From Acidisarcina sp963790505 (GTDB taxonomy: Bacteria; Acidobacteriota; Terriglobia; Terriglobales; Acidobacteriaceae), in contig CAWBOT010000001.1 of the NCBI GenBank assembly GCA_963790505.1, positions 1 to 64,000 on the forward strand: DNA of 64,000 bases. The letters are read 5' to 3'. The notes beneath the pieces were generated by a model. It did not search any database, had not been told where the DNA came from, and saw nothing but the letters and a program-made list of their open reading frames with translations. Shown here piece by piece: positions 41,114-50,300 of the stretch. Each line of letters starts with the position of its first letter. The first letter of the stretch is position 1. The position numbers and the translations under genes were made by a program.

Positions 41114-42707
41114 CTAGCCGATCCTGTCCTTGGTCAGGACTCCACTTACCATCCGGAGAATCCCAAGCGGATTTTCATTCTGCAACTCCGCCGGCAGTGC
41201 GGAGTCGGGAAAGTCCTGGTAGCAAAAAGGCCGAGCAAAACGAAAGATCGCCTGAGTACCAACCGAGGTTGAACGTCCATCGGAAGTCGCAGGATATGGA
41301 CCTCCGTGCACCATTGCATGACAAACCTCGACCCCCGTCGGAAAGCCGTTGAAGAGCAGCCTGCCGACTTTGGACTCAAGGATGGCGATGAGATCGCGAT
41401 GCTCGGCCAGGTCTTCCAGAGTGCCATGAATGGTTGCCGTGAGGTGGCCCTCCAGTGCCGTCGCGACCGCCAGCATTTCCTCGCGCGTGTCATAAGTCAC
41501 GAGGACCGTTGTGGGGCCGAAGACCTCTTCGGCAAGACTTGGATCGTTTAGCAACGAAGCCGCATCCGACTCGAACAGCGTAACCGGTTGCCGCGTTGCC
41601 AAGCCGCTATCCACCGCAGACTGGGCAGCCAGATGAAGTGTTTTCTCCGCGGTGCGCTCCTGCAAAAGCTGCAGCGTATTTTCCGGCGATGTTGCTGGCC
41701 AGCATCGTCTGAGGAGACATGTTCTCGACGCCGGTCTTCAGCGATGCGACAAAAGGTTTGGTCTCAGCGCCCTGAGGAATGAAGACCAGCCCCGGCTTAG
41801 TACAGAACTGGCCCGAGCCCAAGGTAAAGGAGTTTTGCAATCCATTTGCGATCGCGGTGGATCGAGTGCGCATCGCGCCGGGCAAAATGAAGAGTGGGTT
41901 GACGCTGCCCATCTCCGCATAGCAGGGAATGGGAACGGGTCGCGACGCAGCCAACTTCATCAACGCCTTCCCGGCAGCCGGTGATCCGGTGAATCCCACC
42001 GCTTTCACAAGAGGATGCGCAACCAGATTGGTGCCCACCCCGATCTGCGCATCAAAGAGCAGCGAAAAGACCCCTTCGGGCAACCCGCATGCCTGTGCAC
42101 TTGCGCGAATCGCCCGGCCAACCAGCTCGCTCGTGCCCGGATGCGCCGGGTGTGCCTTCACGATGACCGGGTTTCCCGCAGCCAGGGCCGAAGCTGTATC
42201 GCCTCCCGCGACGGAGAAGGCTAAAGGAAAATTGCTTGCGCCGAAGACCGCGACGGGGCCGAGCGGCTTGAGGATGGAACGGATATCCGCACGCGGTAAC
42301 GGCTTGCGCTCCGGCTGAGCGGGATCGATCCGTGCGCCCACCCAGGATCCCTCTTCAACCACACCAGCAAAGAGCCGCAGCTGGTTGGTGGTTCGGGCCA
42401 GTTCGCCGCGCAGGCGGACTTCCGGGAGGCCGGTTTCGAGTCTGGCCCGATCGACGATCTCAGTTTCTCGTTCCTCAATTCCGGCCGCAATCGCACGCAG
42501 GAACTTCCCCTTCGTTGCTCCGTCGAGGCTGCCGTAGACGGTGAACGCGTTCGTAGCCAACTGCGCAGCCTGTTCAACATCCTCGCTGCTGGCGGTGTGG
42601 TATCCGGGCTGAAGAACGTTTCCGGTTTCGGGATCAGAGCCGAAGAAGACAGCCCCGTCCCTCGCGCCGTCTCTCGATCCTATGAGTGAGAAACCATAAA
42701 GTGACAC
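41114..42707 (-). CDS. Aldehyde dehydrogenase, probable 2-oxoglutarate semialdehyde dehydrogenase, one frameshift
   Basis: It would oxidise 2-oxoglutarate semialdehyde to 2-oxoglutarate with NAD(P)+, finishing hydroxyproline breakdown. GTG 42707 has GAGGAG 7 bases upstream. The joined protein is about 530 residues. GPVAVFGASNFPLAFSVAGG contains the conserved Asn, KAVGFTGSPAAGKAL is the cofactor loop, and GSGQFCTKPGL holds the catalytic Cys. After the shift, EEVFGPTTVLVTYDT and LLFNGFPTGVEVCHAMVHGG complete the fold. The frame breaks near 41690: one frame ends in a stop after CPVCGG, the other continues ENTLQLLQERTAEKTLH. The stop is 4 bases from that of the convergent FAH gene. It lies 70 bases downstream of the NRPS gene on the same strand but functionally belongs to the hydroxyproline genes. 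Confidence 0.88.
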
Positions 42708-42728
42708 CCAAATCTCCTCTTTCTTGAT

Positions 42729-42752
42729 CGATGTTTCACTAGCGGAACATCG
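42729..42752. promoter_or_regulatory. Inverted repeat upstream of the semialdehyde dehydrogenase gene
   Basis: A perfect 7-bp dyad, CGATGTT / AACATCG, with a 10-base spacer lies 22-45 bases upstream of the dehydrogenase start, in the 70-base gap after the NRPS stop. No T run follows on the minus strand, so a regulator-binding site (for example for a GntR- or LysR-type regulator) is more likely than an intrinsic terminator. No such regulator gene is in the window. Confidence 0.4.
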
Positions 42753-42777
42753 TCCGAAATACTACATTTTAAGCATC

Positions 42778-45700
42778 TCACGATGGATTCGCTTGAGTGA
42801 GGAGGGACTTCGCTTCACAGTTTGCTGTGCGGTCAGATTGCGGCGAAGCGCGAAGTTGCTCATTCGCCCGTTTACGTTCGAGCACTGAGTTCAATGACTT
42901 CGCCAAAAAGGAAATGGCTGGTTCGGAGAGCATCTCAGTATGCTGGCCGGGTATGCGGTGGAAGATTGTGCCGCCAGCGGCCATTCGTTTCCAGAACAGC
43001 TGCCAGCCGAGGTTGGAATCTTCGCTGACGAACATGTCCAGAATGCCGGCGTAACGAGAAAGCCGGTACGAACGGGACGCGGCGAAGTAATGGTCCGCAG
43101 AGGACTCCGGCGCAGCGCCCGGATCGTAAAGCACCGAAGTAGCGCCGACGGTGCCTTGGTGGCGGTTATTCTTGAACATCAAGAAAATGACCCATTTCCA
43201 GTACCTCCGTATGTAATCGAACCGTTGCCCAAATGGCAATTCCAGCAGGGGCCGCAGATGCTGTTTGACGCCGCGTGAAATATGGACTGACATCGCGAGG
43301 GCATAGTAAAACCACGGAATGCCGGGTGATGGTTTGGTATCCAGTAGTGCCAGCAGCGCGACCCGCCGTCCAACGCGGTGAAGCTGTTGCGCGATTTCAA
43401 AAGCAATAAGGCCGCCCAGTGAATAACCGACGAGATAGAACGGCCCCTCAGACTGGAAGGCGATGAGTTCCTTGACATAGTGGGCGGCCATGTCTTCTAC
43501 GGTGAGGTGTTTCTCCGACTTGCCGTCTAACCCGACTGCCTGGACACCGAAGCACGGCAGATCGGGCGGCATGAGTCTGGCGAGGCCGACGTTTTCATAA
43601 AGGTCCCCACCGAGGCCGTGCACAAAGAAAAGTGGATCTCCCGAACCTTCCGGTTGAAGAGGAACCAGCGAACTCCATTTCGGGACCCAATCCTCGTTGC
43701 TCAGGCGGGCTGCCAGGGACTCGATCGTGGGAGATTGGAAGAGTGCCGCGATGGGGAGCTTGCACCCCAGCAGCTTGTCGATCTCCGCCGCCAATCGGGT
43801 TGCGAGGAGAGAGTGGCCGCCCAGAGCGAAAAAATTGTCGTGTCGCCCGATATCGGCCCGCTGAAAGAAATGTCGCCAGATGCCGATCAGCTCAAGCTCT
43901 ATCAGGCTGATGGGGTGACTTTCCTTTTGTGAAAGGCCGTGGCTTATCTCCGGTTCGGGCAGGCTTTTGCGATCCACTTTCCCACTGGGAGTCATGGGAA
44001 GTTGGTCGAGCCACACGTAGGCGTTGGGCAACATGTAATCCGGTAGTGTTTCTGCCAGGCGCGAACGCAAGACGGCGATGTCCAGCTTTTCCGGCGTCTT
44101 CGCTATAAGGTAAGCCACCAACTGTGTGTCGCCATGGGCAGAGACGCGAGTCGTGGCTGCTGCGTCTCGCAGCTCCGGTTGTGCGCGTAACTGGGCCTCG
44201 ATTTCGCCTAACTCGACACGAAAGCCGCGTATCTTCACCTGCGAATCGGAACGTCCCAGAAATTCGATCTTCCCGTCGGGCCGCCACCGGGCGAGATCTC
44301 CTGTGCGGTATAAGCGGTCAAGGGGGTCTGAAGAGAAAGGGTTTCGAATGAACCGTTCCGCAGTCAACGCCTCGTTATTAAGATAGCCGCGCGCCACCCC
44401 CACACCGCCGATCCACAGTTCCCCAGGTACGCCGATCGGCGCCGGCTGACCATGCGAGTCGACGATGTAGGCAAGAATATTAGGCAGCGGTCTTCCGATG
44501 GTGATGGCGTCTCCCTTTCTGATGCGCGCGTGGAGACACGAAATGGTAGTCTCGGTCGGACCATACACATTCCACAATTCAGCGCATTGGTCGAGGAGCT
44601 GGTCCTTTAACCAGGCAGAGAGTGCTTCGCCGCCGGTGAGCGCCTTCAACTCTCGATCACCTCTCCAGCCCGCGTGCAACAACATCTGCCAGGTGGCGGG
44701 TGTGGCCTGGAAGAATGTAGCGCCGCTCGATCCGATCAACGCAGCCAAAGCCGCGCCGTCCGCGCGGATGGCGTCGGGGACGATGACTACACATGCGCCG
44801 ACAGTTAGGGGAAGAAAAAGCTCTATGACGGAAATATCGAAGGAGACCGTTGTGACTGCGAGCAATACATCCTGTGAATCGAAGCCCGGTTCGGTTTTCA
44901 TCGAGTGGAGCAGATTCACCGCCGACCGATGCTCGACCAAAACTCCTTTCGGCCGTCCCTCGGAGCCGGAGGTGTAGATCACATAGGCCGCGTTGGCTGG
45001 CGAGAGGTCCGCCTTAAGTAGTGTTGAGTCTTCGGCCGACATAGATTCTTCGAGCAGGACGCGAATTCCCGTGAAGCCCGCGCAAGAAGATACCAGGGAT
45101 CGCTCAGTCACGAGGAAGGGGGCTTCGGCGTCCCTGAGGATGGCGTCGAGCCGTACAGGGGGAAAATGAGGATCGAGTGGAACGTAGGCAGCCCCTGTTT
45201 TTAGGATGCCGAGCAATGCGACCAGCATCTGCACCGACCGTTCGACGCAGACGGCTACGCGCATTTCTGGGATGACTCCTATTTCCCGCAGATGGCGCGC
45301 CAGCGAGTTCGAGCGGCGATCCAGCTCAAGGTAGGTTAACTCCTGATCTCCGCACCTGACCGCGACGGCACCTGGAGTACGCTCGGCCTGTTCAATGAAG
45401 AGTTGGTGAATACACTTATCCCGCGGATAGTCTCGCTCGGTATTGTTCCATTCCACCAGAATGCGATGCTTCTCGGGTGTTGAGAGGAGGGACATCTCGG
45501 ACACGCGCTTCGTGGCATCGGCAGCAGCCTCCTGCAGGATTGCCTGCCAATGGTTCAGCATCTGCTGCGCACGTTCGCGCGTGAACAAGTCCGAGTTGAA
45601 TTCCAGGGTAGCTATTAAGCCCTGCGCGCTGGGTCTAACTGCCAGGGTCAGGTCGAATCTGGAGGCATGTGTGCTTACCGGAAAAGGAGTAACTGCGAGG

Positions 45701-46977
45701 CCGGTTAGGTCAAGACATAATTCGGGAAAATCCTGCAGGGTGAAGGCGGCTTGAAACAAGGGCGACCTGCTCGCGTCGCGACGCACCTGCAAGAGGCGCA
45801 CCAAGACTTCAAAAGGCATGTCTTGATGCTCATATGCGCCTAACGCGACCTGTCTCAGGCGGTCGAGAAGATCCTCAAAGGTCATGTCAGCTGAGACCTC
45901 TGTGCGCATGACCAGAGTGTTGGCGAACAGTCCAATCAGCCCTTCGACCTCTGAGTGCTTGCGGTTGGCGATTGGAACGCCGACCAGCACATTCGTCTGG
46001 CTCGTATAGCGATGAAGGAGAACCTTGAAAGCTGCCAGCAAGACCATGAAAAGCGTGGCTCGACCTTCCCGCGCCCGGGCTTTGAGCGCAGCGACCAATT
46101 CAGGTGCGATTGGCAGAGTGCATTCGTCTCCGCGAAAGGATTCCAGCGCAGGACGAGGTTGATCGAGCGGGAGGTTCAACGGCTCATGCTCTCCCGCAAG
46201 CTGGGCCTTCCAGTAGGTCGCTTGTTCTTCAAAGGCGCCGCCTTCCAGCCAGCGACTTTGCCATTCTGCATAGTCCGCGAACTGCACAGGAAGACCAGGA
46301 AGATCAACCGAGGCGCCTACGGAGAGGGCGTTGTAGACCGCTGAAAGCTCGCGAACCAGATTTGAGGCCGACCACCCGTCTGTGATGATGTGGTGCATCA
46401 CCACGAGGAGCAAATGCTCGTCGTCTTCAACCGAGGAAAGCACGACGCGGAACGGCGGCGCTGCAAGATCGAAGGGAACAGAGGCGGCGGCGTAGACGCT
46501 CCGCTCAGCCGCATTCTTGCGGTCGTGTGGTGAGGCTTCCGGGTTCGGCGGCCGTTCAAGTCGAAAGCCGCTCGAAGAAGCGATCCGCTGGACAAGTTCT
46601 TCGCCCTCCATTGCAAAGGTCGTGCGCAAAGAGTCATGCCGCCTGATCACTTCTTGAAACGCCGCTTCAAGGGCTTCCACCTGGAGATGCCCGCGAAGAC
46701 GAAATGCGGTCGGCGTGGAGTACGCGGGAGAGTCCGGCATGTACGTCTGGAGGAACCACATCCGCTGTTGACCGTTGGAGGCGCGATACACAGCGACCTC
46801 GTTCCCGTCCGAATCCAGGTCGACGCGCAGTGGCGTCGCCTTGGCGATGGCCACCCTGGCGTCGGCGGGAGCCTTTGAGTTCCCGCTGACGCCATTGAGC
46901 CGACTTGCCAATAGCGCGCGCTGGGCAGCGGTCAAGGAAGACAATCGCTGCTTTATGACTTCTTCATTCTGATTCAT
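42778..46977 (-). CDS. Non-ribosomal peptide synthetase, single module C-A-T-TE
   Basis: This 1,399-residue protein is in one intact frame; residues are numbered from the TTG at 46980, one codon before ATG 46977. The condensation domain (about 60-490) has the active site HHIITDG with His197, of the ordinary L-acceptor type. The adenylation domain (about 520-1005) shows YVIYTSGSEGRPKG, NVYGPTETT, LYRTGDLARWRPDG and the catalytic Lys1001 (SGKVDRKSL). The carrier domain has GGHSL with Ser1057, and the thioesterase has GYSLG with Ser1187. Specificity positions read by hand are D-I-I-Q-L-G-V-I-S-K, which I cannot match to a known amino acid. The N-terminal C domain needs an upstream acyl donor; the ligase-carrier gene 174 bases upstream fits. 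No obvious ribosome site precedes the start. Confidence 0.93.
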   Translation of the reverse strand: MNQNEEVIKQRLSSLTAAQRALLASRLNGVSGNSKAPADARVAIAKATPLRVDLDSDGNEVAVYRASNGQQRMWFLQTYMPDSPAYSTPTAFRLRGHLQVEALEAAFQEVIRRHDSLRTTFAMEGEELVQRIASSSGFRLERPPNPEASPHDRKNAAERSVYAAASVPFDLAAPPFRVVLSSVEDDEHLLLVVMHHIITDGWSASNLVRELSAVYNALSVGASVDLPGLPVQFADYAEWQSRWLEGGAFEEQATYWKAQLAGEHEPLNLPLDQPRPALESFRGDECTLPIAPELVAALKARAREGRATLFMVLLAAFKVLLHRYTSQTNVLVGVPIANRKHSEVEGLIGLFANTLVMRTEVSADMTFEDLLDRLRQVALGAYEHQDMPFEVLVRLLQVRRDASRSPLFQAAFTLQDFPELCLDLTGLAVTPFPVSTHASRFDLTLAVRPSAQGLIATLEFNSDLFTRERAQQMLNHWQAILQEAAADATKRVSEMSLLSTPEKHRILVEWNNTERDYPRDKCIHQLFIEQAERTPGAVAVRCGDQELTYLELDRRSNSLARHLREIGVIPEMRVAVCVERSVQMLVALLGILKTGAAYVPLDPHFPPVRLDAILRDAEAPFLVTERSLVSSCAGFTGIRVLLEESMSAEDSTLLKADLSPANAAYVIYTSGSEGRPKGVLVEHRSAVNLLHSMKTEPGFDSQDVLLAVTTVSFDISVIELFLPLTVGACVVIVPDAIRADGAALAALIGSSGATFFQATPATWQMLLHAGWRGDRELKALTGGEALSAWLKDQLLDQCAELWNVYGPTETTISCLHARIRKGDAITIGRPLPNILAYIVDSHGQPAPIGVPGELWIGGVGVARGYLNNEALTAERFIRNPFSSDPLDRLYRTGDLARWRPDGKIEFLGRSDSQVKIRGFRVELGEIEAQLRAQPELRDAAATTRVSAHGDTQLVAYLIAKTPEKLDIAVLRSRLAETLPDYMLPNAYVWLDQLPMTPSGKVDRKSLPEPEISHGLSQKESHPISLIELELIGIWRHFFQRADIGRHDNFFALGGHSLLATRLAAEIDKLLGCKLPIAALFQSPTIESLAARLSNEDWVPKWSSLVPLQPEGSGDPLFFVHGLGGDLYENVGLARLMPPDLPCFGVQAVGLDGKSEKHLTVEDMAAHYVKELIAFQSEGPFYLVGYSLGGLIAFEIAQQLHRVGRRVALLALLDTKPSPGIPWFYYALAMSVHISRGVKQHLRPLLELPFGQRFDYIRRYWKWVIFLMFKNNRHQGTVGATSVLYDPGAAPESSADHYFAASRSYRLSRYAGILDMFVSEDSNLGWQLFWKRMAAGGTIFHRIPGQHTEMLSEPAISFLAKSLNSVLERKRANEQLRASPQSDRTANCEAKSLLTQANPS

Positions 46978-47151
46978 CAAGGCAATCGTGATCCGTCAGA
47001 TCTTTCAAACGCGCGAGACGCCAGCTTGTACATCGGCCCAATATAATCGAAGTCAGCAATAGCTCGGTTAAGAAGTTCGCGCCAGTATGGCGGTTTCCTG
47101 CGCGCTGCAGTTTCCCCGTGGTGCTTGATGATGAGGCAATAAGGTAGCGGA

Positions 47152-49098
47152 TCAAGGTTTGCTTGTTTTGCCCGAGGTTTGGATGGCGTCTATAAACTCT
47201 GCCTCATCGAGGAGCCTAGCCTGGTGGTCAAGCGGAAGCGCCGCAAGAGTCGCGGCAAGCGACTCGATCTCTCGGGACGAGATGAGTTCCTCAAGGTAAG
47301 CAGCCAGCAGAGCCGGAGTAGGTAGGCGGAAGAGCAAAGGCACCGGGAGTTCGAGAGACTGGCTCTGCTGCAGACGGACGATCACCTGAGTGGCACGCAA
47401 GGAGTCTCCTCCCAATAAGAAAAAGTTGTCTTCGCGGCCAATACGTTCGCGGCCCAGGACTTCGCCGATTGTGGCGGCGACATACTTCTCCATATCCGAG
47501 GATGGGGCTTCGTAGGCATGAGTGAGGACTGACGCCAGACGATCAGCCATCCCAATGCGCTGAATTTTTCCGGTCGGCCCTTTAGGTAAATCGTCCAGGA
47601 AGACAATACAGCTCGGTACCTTAAAAGCCGCGAGGTTATCCAGCAGGAAGGCGCGTAATTCAGCTTCAGTGCAAGAGGCATTGCTTCGCAAGACAACAGC
47701 TGCGGCAATGTCTTCTCCGAGCGATGAATGAGGCATCGCGAAAGCAACGGCTTGCCGGACTTCCGGGTGAGCAAGCAATGCCTCGTCGATCTCTCGGGGA
47801 GCAATTTTCTCGCCTCCGCGATTGATCAACTCCTTGAGACGGCCGACGATGAAAAGGTATCCTTCGTCGTCAAAGTAGCCCTGATCGCCGGTCCGAAACC
47901 AGCCGGAAGAGAACGCACTTGCGTTCGCTTCGGAGTTGTCTTCGTAACCCAGCATCACGTTCGCACCCCTAACAGATATCTCGCCGACGCTGCCATTCTG
48001 GAGAATGCTGCCAAGGCTGTCCAAAATCGTCACTTCTGGCCCAGCGGCCAGACCGACCGACCCTACTTTGCGCTCTCGGGGCGGAAGCGGGTTGCTCGCC
48101 ATCTGATGTGCCGCCTCGGTCATGCCGTAGGACTCGATGACCGGAACACCAAATACACTCTCCAGCCCGACCGCGACTGACGGCGGCAGCGCTGCGGAAG
48201 AGGAGCGAATAAATCGGAGCGAACTCTCGGTGAAAGAACGGTCGCGCACGGAGTCCAGGACCGCCTGGAGCATCGTAGGCACCCCTGAAAACCATGTCGG
48301 CTTGCACGCATCCATCCACTCTGGAAAGCGATCGGCCTGGAACGACCGCACGCACACGTTGCAACCGCCTGCGTAAAGCGCTGCCAGCAGGCAGGCGAGA
48401 CCGTGAATATGAAAAAGGGGCATCGCCAAAAGGCTGACGTCCTCGGGCCCCAATTGCAATGTGAATGCGATATTCCGAGCCGAGGCGCATAGGTTCGCCT
48501 GAGTCAATGGCACCTTTTTGGGACGGGACGTGGTTCCGGAAGTATGGAGAATGAGGGCCACGTCTGCCGGTCCGGCGAACTCCCGGGGTGTATTCGCGGA
48601 TCGCGGTGCTTCAGACAAGCCAAAGAACCCGCCGCCTTTCTCCAATGGATTGAGTTCCAAAACTCGGATTCCTAAAGTTGCAGCTGCGCGGCGGGCGGGG
48701 GAGTCGATTCCGTGAAGCACGATCAGCGCTTCTGCGGGTAAATCTTGCAGGTGACTCTTAAACTCATTCTCGAGATAGGCCGGATTCAGGGGAGCCGAAC
48801 TTGCCCCTGAGGCTACCCCTAGAAAAGCAACCGCAAGCTCGGGTCCAGGCGGCATGGCGATTGCCACGCGGTCTTCTCGGCCAATCCCGCAAGAATTGAG
48901 AACGCGTGAATTCGCCGCGACCATGGCGTAAAGCTGCTGGTGGGAGAGTTCCAACCCGCCTTCGCCGCGGACAGCAGGCTGCGGCCCAAATTTTGCGGCA
49001 TTGCGTTTCAGCATTGCCGAAATTGATGGGAAGTCTTCTAAAGGGCTCTCGGTTAGGGACATCACCGCACTTGCTTTAGCAGCCGTCACAGAGATCAC
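47152..49098 (-). CDS. AMP-dependent acyl ligase fused to a carrier (T) domain; oxalyl-CoA-synthetase-like
   Basis: This 648-residue protein begins with an ANL-superfamily ligase (about 20-525): HTSGTTSRPKKVPLTQANL (about 185-203), MPLFHIHGL, SYGMTEAAHQMASNPLPP, WFRTGDQGYFDDEGYLF, LKELINRGGEKIAP and Lys511 in GPTGKIQR. These match oxalyl-CoA synthetases of the Pcs60/AAE3 type more closely than fatty acyl-AMP ligases. A phosphopantetheine carrier follows (about 535-615; DNFFLLGGDSLRATQ, Ser566). The protein would therefore activate a carboxylic acid and load it onto its own carrier. It lies upstream of the C-A-T-TE NRPS on the same strand and probably supplies that C domain. GTG 49098 is used; ATG 49062 is an alternative. 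The acid is not known. Confidence 0.88.
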   Translation of the reverse strand: MISVTAAKASAVMSLTESPLEDFPSISAMLKRNAAKFGPQPAVRGEGGLELSHQQLYAMVAANSRVLNSCGIGREDRVAIAMPPGPELAVAFLGVASGASSAPLNPAYLENEFKSHLQDLPAEALIVLHGIDSPARRAAATLGIRVLELNPLEKGGGFFGLSEAPRSANTPREFAGPADVALILHTSGTTSRPKKVPLTQANLCASARNIAFTLQLGPEDVSLLAMPLFHIHGLACLLAALYAGGCNVCVRSFQADRFPEWMDACKPTWFSGVPTMLQAVLDSVRDRSFTESSLRFIRSSSAALPPSVAVGLESVFGVPVIESYGMTEAAHQMASNPLPPRERKVGSVGLAAGPEVTILDSLGSILQNGSVGEISVRGANVMLGYEDNSEANASAFSSGWFRTGDQGYFDDEGYLFIVGRLKELINRGGEKIAPREIDEALLAHPEVRQAVAFAMPHSSLGEDIAAAVVLRSNASCTEAELRAFLLDNLAAFKVPSCIVFLDDLPKGPTGKIQRIGMADRLASVLTHAYEAPSSDMEKYVAATIGEVLGRERIGREDNFFLLGGDSLRATQVIVRLQQSQSLELPVPLLFRLPTPALLAAYLEELISSREIESLAATLAALPLDHQARLLDEAEFIDAIQTSGKTSKP

Positions 49099-49230
49099 TC
49101 TCTGCCAATCCTACGCGAAGTCCCCGGACATCGCGCTCACATTTTCCGACTGCGCCTGGACGGCAACTCCTCTCAAGCGAATGCGCCGGATCGGCAAGCA
49201 TAGATGCTTCTTTGCAGCCATTTCGGGCTT

Positions 49231-50211
49231 TCAGGGAGTCGTCAGGGCCTTGTCCAGCCAATCAAGGATCTTGCCATTCGCCGCGGCTTCCTTAATGTAA
49301 TCGCTTTTGTCGGCATATTGAATCACGACCGCGCCGGCTGGCAACGCATCTCTGATATGCTTTCGCGCCGCATCCGGGACGGTCGAGGTGAAGAGCGTCT
49401 CTTCGAGGCGCAATGGGCGGTCCTTCAACTGGGGCAGCCATTGCACGGGATCGATGGGCGCAACCTTGCTGAGAAACTCCGGCGTGAGGAAATTCGCACG
49501 CTCGTTCTCCGGAACTCGTGGCGATTTTGCCAGCCAGTCGGGCCAGTCTCCCCACGGGTCGAGGATATCTACCGCTTTGAGTCTTGGGTCTACAGCAGCG
49601 GAGAGAATGGCGATCGTTCCGCCCGATCCCTGCCCGAATATGCCGACCCGGCCCATATCCAGATCGCCTCGGGTTTGCAGGTAGTTCAGGACCATTTGCA
49701 CGTCATGGACCGACGTCACCAGGGATTCCTGGAGTTCGCTGACAAACCACTCCTTCATCGGGCGATCGTGATAACGCTGTCCCGTCAGCGCCGAAACGAA
49801 AGCCACCGCGGCAAAACCATTGCGGGTGAGGCTCTCGCAAAGCGCATCATTCAGGAAGCGGTCGGTATCGGTCGGGTAGCTGTACAGAAAAATTACCACC
49901 GGCGGCCGGGCGACGCCGCGCGGCTTGATGACATAGAGGTCGATAGGGTCCTGGAAGCGCCACTGGACACGCAGTAGTTCGCGACTGAACGTGGGAAGGA
50001 CGACCGTTTCACCCACTTGAGGCGGCATAGCACGCAGGTCGCTCCCATTGAGGGAGAGCGAGTCGAAGCGCTCTTGAGGCGTATCGGCTGGCGCCGCAGC
50101 AGCCTGTTGCGCGATTTGCGTCCACGCAGCGCCGGCCGCCAGCAGCAAAGTCAGCCAGCAAAGCACAGCCACATACTGCCGCCTTGAGGGCGGCTTTCCG
50201 GGAATGTTCAT
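49231..50211 (-). CDS. Exported alpha/beta hydrolase (dienelactone hydrolase / acyl-peptidase-like)
   Basis: The ATG at 50211 is preferred over a longer frame to 50304 because AAGAGGA lies 7-13 bases upstream and a signal peptide or anchor follows (RRQYVAVLCWLTLLLAAGAAW). About 326 residues. The fold shows PPVVIFLYSYPTD, a long helix segment, and the nucleophile elbow GRVGIFGQGSGGTIAIL with Ser in GQGSGG. The C-terminal His is probably in the DALPAGAVVIQYADKSDYIK region or later, but I cannot place it. The substrate is unknown. It stands between the lipoprotein and the ligase-carrier gene on the same strand, so release or trimming of the cluster product is conceivable. Confidence 0.75.
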   Translation of the reverse strand: MNIPGKPPSRRQYVAVLCWLTLLLAAGAAWTQIAQQAAAAPADTPQERFDSLSLNGSDLRAMPPQVGETVVLPTFSRELLRVQWRFQDPIDLYVIKPRGVARPPVVIFLYSYPTDTDRFLNDALCESLTRNGFAAVAFVSALTGQRYHDRPMKEWFVSELQESLVTSVHDVQMVLNYLQTRGDLDMGRVGIFGQGSGGTIAILSAAVDPRLKAVDILDPWGDWPDWLAKSPRVPENERANFLTPEFLSKVAPIDPVQWLPQLKDRPLRLEETLFTSTVPDAARKHIRDALPAGAVVIQYADKSDYIKEAAANGKILDWLDKALTTP

Positions 50212-50300
50212 TCCGAATCCTCTTGTGATTGCTTGCTTTCGCCGTTCCTTCATTGACGACGAATAACACACCGGCGTTACAGGGTGCTCGCAATTCTCCA

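Noticed and set aside
47152..49098. Fatty acyl-AMP ligase (FAAL) starter for a lipopeptide
   Set aside because: The conserved blocks match Pcs60/AAE3-type acid-CoA ligases better than FAALs, so I do not call the product a lipopeptide.
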